From NCBI GenBank assembly GCA_024114885.1, contig CP099426.1:310001-374000 (forward strand): a stretch of DNA of 64,000 nucleotides, given 5' to 3'. Under the pieces are notes generated by a model, which did no database searches, was not told where the DNA came from, and saw only the letters and a list, made by a program, of their open reading frames with translations. Position numbers and translations under genes: made by a program. Position 1 is the first letter of the stretch. Each line of letters starts with the position of its first letter. Below are positions 23,125 through 33,127 of this stretch, piece by piece. This DNA comes from Septoria linicola (lineage: Eukaryota > Ascomycota > Dothideomycetes > Mycosphaerellales > Mycosphaerellaceae).

Positions 23125-23472
23125 GGGAGTCGAGGTGAGTGGAATATCCAGACTGAAGTCGCTCAAAGAACGTTGGTGTGCAGCAAACACTGCAGGAATA
23201 CATTTCAGGCAGACCGTGGTGCGGTTCACTTGCTCACATCTCGTTCATACTGCCCGCTTAAACCTGCGACTGAGGGTACATTACTGAAGTGAATGTAAAG
23301 AGCCCTTGTTCTTGACTTCACAGGCAACACTTTTGTCTACTTAGTGCACATCCCCACTGCTGCTTTGATCTCTGTTCGTCATGAGCACAGCATTCTTTGG
23401 TACTCGATGCACTTCTGCTCCTCGACCCTATACACACAAACACTAAAACAACGCTTGCGCTACTAGTCCTCA
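23125..23472. other. Intergenic
   Basis: About 350 bp holding the PRMT5 3' UTR and the promoter of the next ORF; nothing specific recognised. Confidence 0.5.
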
Positions 23473-24327
23473 ATGTTGAGCATTCCGACACCACAACCTA
23501 TATACAGCTCATTAACAAGTTCTGACAAGATCCAGAGCTACTGGACCAAACAACGTACAGTGATAAGTGGCCGCAACATAAGATGGTCACCAATCACCGT
23601 CTCAAGGGCTGGCGATGGTAGACCACATCATTACTCTGAAGCGAGAGTGAAACGGAGACTCCACTGCGCCCAACAACGAGTCGAAGCGGGGGAGCTACGG
23701 AAGAGGTACATCACTGAAGAATACATCCAAAGCCAAATCTCCGAGAGTTGGGCCGATGTGAGGCCAGTGCTGTTTGATCTTGAGCGAGACGGCGATACAA
23801 ACGTTTTACCAGTAGATTTCCAGATCTACGACGATGACAATGGGCACAAGAGCATATCGACCATGGCGAAAGATGGGCCAGCTCTCTATTATCCTCTCTG
23901 GAACGAATGCTACCAACTGGTCGAGATCACGCTCTGTACCCACTGTTTAGCCCCAGATGCTCTTGGTCCTGGAACCGTGGGTCAAGGGAAAGACCATGCC
24001 GAGGGCACTTGCGGGCATGACAAGAAGAAGGGCGAGTGGCGCAAAGAGTTTCTCACTGAAAATTTCTCTGTACCCGACAGACTCGCAGACAGCTGGAAAC
24101 GATGGGATAATCGGCGATTCTTCACAGTCCTCCCCGGAGAGGATGTGGAAACGTGCGTTGGTATCTATGAAGACGACGCGGGAATGGCCCAGGTCTCGAG
24201 TCCCTTAGAGCCATGCCCGTCTGAGATCGACATCACCGACTGCTATCGCTGGGTAGGCGCATTGCGTTACAGCAAGCTCGAGCCATCGACGAAGGGACGG
24301 AAGACTCGTCGCACTCTCTCGAGATGA
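23473..24327 (+). CDS. Uncharacterised 284-residue protein with Cys/His-containing centre
   Basis: Single exon from ATG 23473 to TGA ending at 24327. No signal peptide or membrane segment. The N-terminal third is basic (ARVKRRLHC, LRKRYITEEYI); the middle has CTHC (about residue 157) followed by an H-x-x-x-x-C-x-H arrangement (HAEGTCGHDKKKG), which could bind a metal; the C-terminal part is acidic and ends in a basic tail (KGRKTRRTLSR). I do not recognise the family. Codon use and length support a real gene; no introns were needed. Confidence 0.65.
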   Translation: MLSIPTPQPIYSSLTSSDKIQSYWTKQRTVISGRNIRWSPITVSRAGDGRPHHYSEARVKRRLHCAQQRVEAGELRKRYITEEYIQSQISESWADVRPVLFDLERDGDTNVLPVDFQIYDDDNGHKSISTMAKDGPALYYPLWNECYQLVEITLCTHCLAPDALGPGTVGQGKDHAEGTCGHDKKKGEWRKEFLTENFSVPDRLADSWKRWDNRRFFTVLPGEDVETCVGIYEDDAGMAQVSSPLEPCPSEIDITDCYRWVGALRYSKLEPSTKGRKTRRTLSR

Positions 24328-24799
24328 CGACCGCTACGATCTGATGCTTGCATAATGTGGCGAGGTCTCTGCATGAAGGCGAAATGGAGTAGAGATAGGC
24401 GCCGTGAAATGTGCATTTTGTCGCTGTCAGTTAATTAGAGGGATCTCTCAAGGGTGAGGAACATGACTCGATTTGCTTGTAGCTGATAGAGAGGAGTCTA
24501 GTTGGCGGCCAGCTTGGAAGGTGGCGAAGGTGTTGTGAAGGCCACTTGAGAAGGTGACAGCGACCTACCGTAACTTCTCGAACACCGTGGCAGGCTTTTC
24601 TGCATCCAAATCGAGGTTCACGCCTTCTTTAAATGCGCACTTGCATTGCTTCATGCACGAACGCTGCTGGCTTCACTTCACTTCGTGGAACTGGTCTGTG
24701 CTCGCTGCAAGTCACGGCGGACTTTCTGCAGAGCTGCAGTGCTAATAAAACAGAGCTCTCCCAGAGATCCTTTCAGCATTTCACATATACAAGCCGTGC
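24328..24799. other. Intergenic
   Basis: About 470 bp between two uncharacterised ORFs in tandem; presumably the promoter of the ORF at 24800. No elements recognised. Confidence 0.5.
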
Positions 24800-26503
24800 A
24801 TGATGGCGGAATCAGGCTCAACACAACCTCGAAGTGTGCTTGCTCGCCTTGAGCAAAAATTAAATGCTCCCGAGGTGCCCACGCGCCATAAACCGGACAA
24901 CAGTGGCCACGACGTCCAACAGGGCGAGGCCTCTACATCTACGGTAGGACTCTCCGCCACACAAAGGAAGAACAGGGGTCGCAAAGCAGCGGCGAAGAAG
25001 AGAAAAGCCGCAGCAAAAGAGGAGGCGATAGAAGGCATGGCGGACGGTATGACCGGAAAACCGACCTCACCAAAGTGGCAGTCCAACCTGAAGCTCTTTG
25101 ACGATGTCGACGATCTGGCAGGAAGCAGCAAGCAGATCCTGTACGGGCAGCACCGTATCCACGAAGACGGACAGTGGGAGTGGAAGCTGGCGGACTATCC
25201 CGATGACGAGCGTGAGCAGCAAACGATTCATGATACCAAGACACACGGAACCAATCCTGCGCTGCTGGCATCTTCGCCCACAGCACTGTTTGCGCCCGGT
25301 AATGCCCTATCTCATGAGCGAGCACTTCACCGGCGCGATCGAAAAGATTCGAAGACAACTCAGTCAAGCCCGAACAAAGTCTTCCAGCGGACTCCGAGTA
25401 GGATACCTGCTCCCTCGTCAAAAGTTATGAACACGAGTCTGTATCGTCGGAGAGAGCATACCAGACGCGGCATTCGCAACGAGCACGACCTAGCACATCC
25501 AGTGGCATCTAGCGCTTCTACACACCAGCCGAGCGTAGAATCAACGCCAAGGCGAACGCAAGTGCCAGAGGACAGCCCTCGAATGACTACGCCAGGCGCA
25601 ATCCAAGCTGGCCGCATCATGACAGATGTGATGTCCCCGCCGGATCACATGCGCGGGCTGTCAGACGCAGAATTCTCACAGCTTGAGTTCGAGCTAGACA
25701 CATTGCTCGAAGAATTGGAGTCGGCGGAACCAAGAAGCCGGAAATCAAGACCTGGAAGCGCCGAGATCATTCAGCTCATCAAGAACGCCTTCGAGCCGAC
25801 CAGCTGGTACCCGACAAGCCTGGCAGAGCATCGGAGATGGCTGATAGACTGGAAACGAGAGCACGAGGATAGACAAGTCGAAGAGCCGGTTCCATGGGAC
25901 GCGGATCTGGCAATCTTCGGAGCTGAAATCGACAGAGTCGGCGCTGAGGCGGACAGAGCCTACGCCGAGTTTCAGTCAGTGTTCAAGCAGCAGTCGTCAG
26001 CTGAGGTGCCAGATGCGCTCAGCTTGAGTGGCAACAGCATAGGGCCACGGAATGCCTTACAAGCTCATGTGGACAGCATACGGGATATTCTGCGGACTCT
26101 ACAGCAGACTCAAGATGCTGAGTCCAAGCCGACTGGTTTACCCGCATCGGTCGAGCATCACTTGCTGAGCGAAGCGAAGACGGGAGGTGAAAGAGTGGCA
26201 GTGAAGCTTGCTACAGTCGAGCGTGACCTGAGAAGAGCTCAGCCCACTCGTAAAATTGCAGAAGTTGTGCATCCTCGTACGGACCGAATCAATATTGCTG
26301 AGCGACCGCATCCGGATCACCGCTTCGCGACTATGCAGGGTAATGCCGTAGGGTCCTTGACAGAAAGACTCTGTCGAATGGGCGCGTCAAGCAAACAGTT
26401 GGATATGAGAAACTCGAATGTGGTTCTGTCTTTGGCGCAGAGTGCCACGAAGAAGACAGTGGCGAGCAAGAAGGCTTCAAGGCACAAAGTTGACCAGGAT
26501 TGA
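24800..26503 (+). CDS. Uncharacterised 567-residue charged, largely disordered protein
   Basis: Single exon from ATG 24800 (a second ATG follows at once). Residues 55-75 form a strong bipartite basic cluster (RKNRGRKAAAKKRKAAAKEE), a likely nuclear signal. A long Ser/Pro/Thr- and Arg-rich low-complexity middle follows. Around residues 275-400 is the most ordered-looking stretch (LSDAEFSQLEFELDTLLEELE, then SWYPTSLAEHRRWLIDW), probably helical. No catalytic motif, signal peptide or membrane segment. Family not recognised; a nuclear, coiled-coil-containing protein is the most one can infer. The length of the open frame makes it a credible gene. Confidence 0.7.
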   Translation: MMAESGSTQPRSVLARLEQKLNAPEVPTRHKPDNSGHDVQQGEASTSTVGLSATQRKNRGRKAAAKKRKAAAKEEAIEGMADGMTGKPTSPKWQSNLKLFDDVDDLAGSSKQILYGQHRIHEDGQWEWKLADYPDDEREQQTIHDTKTHGTNPALLASSPTALFAPGNALSHERALHRRDRKDSKTTQSSPNKVFQRTPSRIPAPSSKVMNTSLYRRREHTRRGIRNEHDLAHPVASSASTHQPSVESTPRRTQVPEDSPRMTTPGAIQAGRIMTDVMSPPDHMRGLSDAEFSQLEFELDTLLEELESAEPRSRKSRPGSAEIIQLIKNAFEPTSWYPTSLAEHRRWLIDWKREHEDRQVEEPVPWDADLAIFGAEIDRVGAEADRAYAEFQSVFKQQSSAEVPDALSLSGNSIGPRNALQAHVDSIRDILRTLQQTQDAESKPTGLPASVEHHLLSEAKTGGERVAVKLATVERDLRRAQPTRKIAEVVHPRTDRINIAERPHPDHRFATMQGNAVGSLTERLCRMGASSKQLDMRNSNVVLSLAQSATKKTVASKKASRHKVDQD

Positions 26504-27410
26504 TACATGGCATTTGTTTTGTTGGCGCCTGTGAACTGAATGGTTGGATCATCGCTTGCTCTTTGAGCTTGGACATCTCGCTAGATGGAATACCTGTGTA
26601 TTCGAGAGTTCCTCGTACACTATCGCCAGCAGTTGGAGATGCATTATTGGTGGAGATGGGGTAACACGAAAGGTCAACTCTTACCAAAGCTTCCTTTGCA
26701 CAAGTATCAGTTCTGAGCCATACTTCGTTCCTGGAGCCTTGGAGGCCTTTTGTAACACTCAGATCTGGACTTCCCAATCATCTTGTCGTGTTCTGGCAAT
26801 GTGAAAACCCTGCTGTCTAAGCTGCTTCCCGTGCGTGGCATACTAGGCTCAGTCGAAACTTCCTGCATGTGCTCGAATGTAGCTGTCTGATCTTATACTA
26901 CCACATGCACCAGATGATGTCGATCTTGGTATGCTCTGAGATTATCGGCCATGAAGTGGAGAGGTGGTGTCTGCGATGATCAGTCAGCAGCCAAGACACT
27001 AACTACCTCTGCACTCCCTTCGCAACACCGAGCGACCTCTATTTCCTTCTCGCGGCACAATCACCCATGCTGACGGGACGCGCGAAAGACTGCACTATGG
27101 TGCTTCATTTTGGCACTCGTGAATACGACAATGTTGGTGGACCGCGCGCGTAGGTGCGCCCTCTGGCAAAGATAGCGACGTGATGGACCACAGCTTCACG
27201 TCACCTGTCTGCCGCGATGCAGACTAACTATACGACCAATTCGCCGACCAGAAACTGATCAAGAGGATGGATTACTGGAGGAACGTCGCTCCACAAGGCT
27301 CTTACTTGAGCAGCTTGGCAAGATTCCACTCAGTGATCTGCCTCTCAGGACCACGAACACGAATGAGTGCTTGAATGTTGGGCCTGTCGATTGGAGCTCC
27401 CTAGGATCGC
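26504..27410. other. Intergenic with possible degraded 5' part of the next gene
   Basis: No clean coding region. Its right third should have held the signal peptide and first exon of the FAD oxidase at 27411, but I could not assemble them: the frame leading into 27411 meets TAG at 27402-27404. Confidence 0.4.
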
Positions 27411-28755
27411 AACGGTACTGTCAAGGCTTCAAAGTTTGGCGGAGGTCATGGTGAGTAGATCTTGGAACGTTGCTTTGACATGATCTGACGTTCTGAAAGG
27501 CTATGCCTCGTATGCTCTCGGTGGCGCCGATGGCTTTATGATCATCGACTCCAGCCGACACCAGGAGATCACTGTGAACAAAGAGCAGAAGACTGCGAAG
27601 GTTGGAATGGGTGTCAAACTGGGTCCGCTTGCTGAGGCCATCGGCAAAGAGGGCTTTGGACTCCCACACGGCACGTGTTCCTCGGTTGGTGTTGTAGGCC
27701 ATGCTCTAGGAGGTGGATGGGGGTTCAGCTCGAGGAACTGGGGATGGCTTATGGATCACATCATTGCAATTACCTTGGTCGATCCCACTGGTGCCGTGCG
27801 GGAAGTGTCCGAGGCTTCGACAGGTACCGATGTTGAGCTTTGGTGGGGCCAACGCGGTGCCGGTGCCAACAATTTTGGAGTTGTTACAGACATCACATTC
27901 GCGCTGGAAGAAGCTCCTGCCCAGGCTGTGAATTGGAAGACCACATTCCCTACCAACGAGGAGTGCGCAACTGTTCTCAGGACCATCATGTACGTGGGCC
28001 TCAGCCAAGCTACACCTAATTCGCTCTCCGAGAAGCTAGGCGTTCAGCTGCTTGGATATGGAGAGAGTTCCGGCAATCCTGGTGCATGCAGTTTGAGTGG
28101 ACAAGTTCCTGGGCCACTCAGCGGACTCAGAAACTACGAGAACGTCATCAGCGATGAATTGCGAAATCGGGGCGTCGTCATGCAGCCATTCAACGCGACA
28201 GAGTTCCCTAGCTGGGTCGAGACGCTGACCGACTTGATGGGCAATCTGTCCGCACCAGCAAACAAAGTGCCGTACTACGCCCAGTCCTTGCTTGATGACG
28301 GATACCCAAGCGACACCGAGAAGGGAGCTGCTGCAATCTTCGAAGCTGTCCAACAGACTGTCAACATCTCTAGCACCGGCACGTCGCTTTCTTTCGATCT
28401 AAATGGACCTGTTGCGAGGACAGACATCGAGTAGGCGCACGGCAACTCTTCCTTTGCTGCTGCCGGCCACCGCAAGTCTCTGTTCCTGAGTCAGATCTAC
28501 ACCTGGGGCTACCCCAGCTTCAATGATGCTGCGGCACAAGATCAAGTGAATACTGCTGTTGACAATGTCAACAAAGCTGTGCGTGCTGATGATAGTGAGG
28601 GCACTTGGCGAGCATACGTCAATTATGTCGACCCACGTCTGCAAGACTGGGCGCAAGCGTACTATGGTGAAGGGCTCGATAGACTCAAGCAGCTGAAGAA
28701 AGATGTGGATCCACAAACTTTGTTCGACTATCCTCAAGGACTGGCACATGCGTAG
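27411..28755 (+). pseudogene. FAD-linked oxidase (berberine-bridge/PCMH type), broken
   Basis: Recognisable coding starts near 27411 and uses a 49-bp intron (27451-27499, GTGAGT...AAAG) to join KFGGGHG to YASYALGG. The FAD-binding PCMH domain follows, with LPHGTCSSVG (its Cys is the usual second covalent flavin site) and VVGHALGGGWGFSSR, then GQRGAGANNFGVVT. An in-frame TAG at 28432-28434 cuts the frame; the same frame resumes and ends with a good BBE domain (YVNYVDPRL, AYYGEGLDRL, DPQTLFDYPQG) at 28755. The 5' end, with the signal peptide and flavinylated His, is missing. Family members are secreted or secondary-metabolite oxidases. The stop and lost 5' end indicate a pseudogene. Confidence 0.8.
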
Positions 28756-29291
28756 TCGTAGCAGATCTGTAGAGACGGGCTGCGAAGACAATTCCAGCCG
28801 CTGTCGCTGAGAAGTCCCAGGGATCATGGCTGGTGAATGAGCAGTCTGAGAACGTACTGATCGCAGCGTAGTGGACATTGGGGGTTTATGCACCTCTGAT
28901 GTGCCAAAGAACGAAAGCGGGCCAGTGTTGCATGGAGAGATCGTGCCAAGCCAGAGGAGCGGGCCAGCTACTCGGTATAGACCTGCGAATCTCAGTTTCT
29001 TCCACGAGTAAGGCTGCTGGTAGAGGCACAAACTCCTGCTCACGGGAGCACTGGAGTGGCGTCAATGAGGGGAAGTGTCTTGGGCCGCCGCTTTTTCCAC
29101 CTTTCCCCACGGATCTCTATGCTTGGCACATTCAGTATCCGGAACACTTCCCGACAACTCCAGCGCTTGCAGAACTGCAACCCTCATACAGCATTCACAT
29201 ATAAAGGCGGAGGTCCACTGCCTCGTCACCCGCCGAGATGGATAACGCTCGAAATAGTATAGGTCTTTGGGGTTGAGTTCGGAGCTGTACA
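28756..29291. other. Intergenic, upstream region of the polygalacturonase
   Basis: About 535 bp. Apart from the TATA-like box listed separately, nothing recognised. Confidence 0.5.
29199..29207 (+). promoter_or_regulatory. TATA-like box of GH28 gene
   Basis: ATATAAAGG, about 90 bp before the ATG at 29292, a plausible spacing for a fungal inducible secreted-enzyme gene. Confidence 0.45.
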
Positions 29292-30770
29292 ATGTATCTT
29301 TCAGAAGGTCTCCTCGCGCTACTATCAACTTCGCTTCTCATTCAAGAAGTAACAAGTATTTCTCAAATACCTGTTCTCCGGAATATCAGATCACCTCGCC
29401 CTATCACGGCCCTTGGGTCCCCGCAGAGGGAAAAGACTTGTCTCGTAGATAGTCATGGAGATCATGCTACAGATGATTCCGAGTTCGTTCTCGCTGCGTT
29501 CAACGAATGTAATGATGGCGGTCGTGAGTAAGACACAAGCTTTAAAGAGGGCAGCACTGACTTCTGTAGATGTTATCTTCCTTGCGCAAACGGGATACAT
29601 CATTGGCTCGCCGCTTGATCTAAGCAATCTGTCGCACATAGACGTAGATATCCAAGGCAGCATCACATTTACTAACGACACCAGCTTCTGGGAAGCGAAT
29701 GCTTTCCAATTCGACTTTCAGGATGCAAGGAGCTTTTTCATTCTTGGCGGCGAAGACGTGAACGTGTATGGAGGTGGTGCACTGGAAGGCAATGGCCAAC
29801 CCTGGTGGGACCTGTTCTATACGAACAAGACCGTTGAGCGGCCAATACTCTTCGCTACAATCGGACTACAAGGCGGCTCTATTTCGGACCTCAGCCTCAA
29901 CAATTCTCCTTTTTGGACGAACATAGTCGCCAATTCTAGCGACGTTGTGTTTACGGACATCCGTATTCGTGCCGTTAGCCATACCTTCAGTTTCGAGAAG
30001 AACACTGATGGCTGGGACATTCTGCAATCTGACAGAATCACTATTCAGAACTCTACAGTCACTAATGGCGATGGTAAGTCTGATCAGTGCAGTGCTTCCG
30101 ATAGTGCTGACTTCTTTTAGACTGTGTTTCATTCAAGCCAAATGCTACGAACGTTCTTGTTCAGAACTTGTCCTGTAATGGCACACACGGCATTTCAGTC
30201 GGATCTCTCGGCCAGTATCCCGAACGTATCGACATTGTAGAGAACATTCTTGTCCGCAACATATCAATGTACAACTCTTCTGAAGGCGCGCGTATCAAGG
30301 TCTGGCCCGACAGCTTCAGCGAGAAGTCCGCAAACTTGAAGGGAGGTGGCGGCAGTGGCTCTGTCAGGAATGTGACATACGACGGCATGTGGTTGGACAA
30401 TGTCGACTACGGCATCACAATCACTCAATGCTATGGACAGGATGACGAGGAAGAGTGCTTCAAGCATCCAGTGAGTCGGACAAATCATAGATCGGTTTGA
30501 GCGACTGACACTGATCAATCGCCACACTAGGCACGGCTTAACATATCGGACATCACTTTCAAGAACATCCGTGGCTGGACTAATCGGGTCTTTGCGCCTC
30601 TTGTCGCTCATCTAGTCTGCTCCAGTCCCGAGACGTGCTCGAACATCGTGGCTGAGAACATTGACATAAGAAGCATCAATGGGTCACACGAAGCGACCTG
30701 CCGCAACGTCGATACAGCACTGTTGGATCTCGACTGCACTGAGTGGAGCAAAGGTTATAATCCAGCATAG
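29292..30770 (+). CDS. Secreted glycoside hydrolase family 28, probable exo-polygalacturonase
   Basis: Four exons (29292-29523, 29570-30073, 30121-30470, 30531-30770) give 441 residues; introns are 46, 47 and 60 bp with GTGAGT, GTAAGT and GTGAGT donors. A hydrophobic N-terminus (LLALLSTSLL) suggests a signal peptide. The catalytic set of GH28 is present: NTDG (222-225), NGDDC (243-247; the second Asp codon spans intron 2), THG (267-269, usually GHG) and RIK (303-305). The right-handed beta-helix is rich in Asn glycosylation sequons. The enzyme hydrolyses alpha-1,4-galacturonic linkages of pectin; length and C-terminal region (CYGQDDEEEC) look most like exo-acting members, an inference. It appears intact, in contrast to the broken oxidase upstream. 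Confidence 0.9.
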
Positions 30771-31366
30771 ATGTGTACGAACGGGGTTTCCATTGTGAGC
30801 TCAAGGCATGATCAGCAAAATCCTGGTTGATCCGTAGTCGTTGTCTTTGGGGAAAGAATGCGAGACATGAAACGCGAAGAGCGTCAGCTGCTACCAAATT
30901 TGCAAGTGAGCACCGGAAGGCGGCAAACATCGCGAAATGTTGCTGCTCGAGCCTCACTTGTAATGCAGAGAAACTACTTCTGCCGCCTCTATCCAGGCTG
31001 TATCGGCCTTTTGAAGCTGGCGACGAGCAGCAGATACGGGTGTAGTGTTACTAATTGCTCGGATCCTTCTTACATGAACGCATACTGTACGCTAAGGAGC
31101 TCTAGCAGGCTTAAGATACCGATACGTTGAGAAATGCGGAAGTAAGAAGGTGAGGTGTGTCGCCGAGCTTTTGCCGGCTGCAGCTTCACTTCAAAATGCC
31201 ACCGTGAGATACAAATCCCCGCCTTCTTTGCGATTCCACAACCTCTTCTTCCACCCGCGCGACACCACGACACTAACCGTCTTCAACACACTCACGTCGC
31301 ATCAGCACCTCGATCTCCCGCGCACACACTCCACAAACCAGTCCGTCTTCTCCAACGCCACTCACA
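30771..31366. other. Intergenic, pyrimidine-rich promoter before next gene
   Basis: The last 150 bp (31215-31366) are rich in C and T with repeated CAC/CTTC, a common fungal core-promoter and 5' UTR texture. No gene seen. Confidence 0.45.
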
Positions 31367-32528
31367 ATGGCCGATCAGTACGTACAACCATCGCGCGACG
31401 TTGCCAATGTTTGCCTTTGCTGATTTGTGCCAGGGACGCCTTCAATTTGCTGAGCAACGCTGAGGTGCTTGCTATGTTGCAGGCTCGTATTCTTTCTGGA
31501 CGACGCGCCACCTGCCCATGCACCACAGATCGAAAGTCGCTGTACAGCATTTGAGCGTGAGCTTCAGGAGGTAGATGTTATTCCCGAGCGCGTGCTGGAT
31601 CCCATCGTCAAGAGCAGCGAGCAACCCTTAGTCCAGCCCGAACAGGACGCGCAGCTACGAGCGATATCCGACCTGATGATCGTTTAGTAGCGCGAGCACG
31701 GTATGCGCTATATAATAGAGATCGCTATCTTGTTAAGGCGACGATCAATAGTGTCGAGTACTATAGTACGTTCGCTTCTCTTTTCGTATTACGAAGAAGA
31801 AGAGAACGAAGTATTCGATAGCTTCTTAGAATATATATATAGTAGTATACTACTATAGGAGCTCTAGATCGTATTTCTAGGCTCTCTACTTATAGAGTAG
31901 TATAATACTATATAGTATAAGAAATACTAGAGAAGTATAAAGATTACTAAATTAGAAATTATTCCTAATCTTTTATAAGAACTCGAGAAGAAATTTAGTA
32001 TAATTAGCGTAGCTTTAGTAGACGCTAGAGGATAGCTTTCTAATATTATATATCGTTATATACTATAGTAGTAAATTCGATTAATCGAGGAATCGAGTAA
32101 GCTATAGTTCTATAGCGATATAAGCTATTACTATCTTAAAGATAGCCTAGGTCGTCTATTCTCTATATCTCGAACCTTAATAAGAGTAGTATATCTTTAT
32201 TATTAGAATATAAAGAATATCGACGCTAAATAATAGAGAACCTTCTAGATAGTAGTCTAGAGAGTTATTAGACTCTTATATAGTATATATCTTATATATA
32301 GTAAGTCTCCTAATATAGTAATAATAGTATAGCTTATTAGTATACTTCTTAATATACGTACTAGAAATATACTAATAGTTAGTTAATAATTTTATAACTA
32401 TTATACTAATCTACTATATAATAGTATTATTTCCTAACTAGATAGCTAGTATAGACGCTATATATCGTCGCTAGAGTATAGAAATACGAGAATTAATTAA
32501 CTCCTACTAGAAGATTTTTTTAAGATTT
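31367..32528 (+). pseudogene. Unknown gene: clean 5' end, RIP-mutated body
   Basis: ATG at 31367 (MADQ), a 105-bp intron (31378-31482, GTACGT...TGCAG), then LVFFLDDAPPAHAPQIE and so on to the first stop at 31685-31687. From that point the base composition changes abruptly to RIP-type, yet the same frame keeps protein-like content for about 270 more codons (for example YYEEEENEVFDSFLEY, KKFSIISVALVDA, YYYLKDSLGRLF), broken only by TAG/TAA, as expected if Trp/Gln codons were mutated. It ends at the copia LTR at 32529. Family not recognised. Alternative: the RIP segment is unrelated repeat DNA fused by chance. Confidence 0.45.
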
Positions 32529-33127
32529 TAGTAAGGATAGCTCGTTAGTTCTTAATCAATATTTGACTGAGAGGTTAATCAAATATTAATAGTTAGTTAA
32601 TCGATTATTGTTAAGGAGAATTAAGTTAATTAGAGAGTAGTTAGAACTTTTATTATTATTCTACTAAGTAGGGCGTAAGCGTCTACTTAAGTATTCTCTC
32701 TAAGACTACTAGAATCTTCTAGGCTATATAATCGCTTATATAGCCTTAGACTAGTTTAGAAAGTTATAGATTCTTTAATTAGAAATCTAGATTTCTTTAG
32801 GCTTCTCTTTAATTCTAGACCTTTAAGCTAGATAGTACTAGGTAGAGGACCCTTACTAACGTATACTATTAAAACTTCTAGAGTATTATTTAGATAATTT
32901 TAGACCTTCTTCCTTTTTAGGAAATCTAACGCCTATTATATAACCTTGTTATATAACGTTAGAGTCGCTCTCTAATATAAAATCTAATAGCTATTATATA
33001 CTATAGTTACGTAACGTTAGAGTTACCTCCTAATATTAAATCTAATAGCTATTATATAACCTACTTACGTAACGTTAGGGTCGCCTCTAGAAGTCTAGCC
33101 TTAAGATAAGCTAAGCTTATCTTTCTA
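32529..33127 (-). repeat. Copia family 2 LTR with three 58-bp units
   Basis: Contains three copies of a unit including AATCTAATAGCTATTA and TTACGTAACGTTAG at about 32925-33090; ends TTTCTA. It is 58 bp longer than its partner. Confidence 0.75.
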
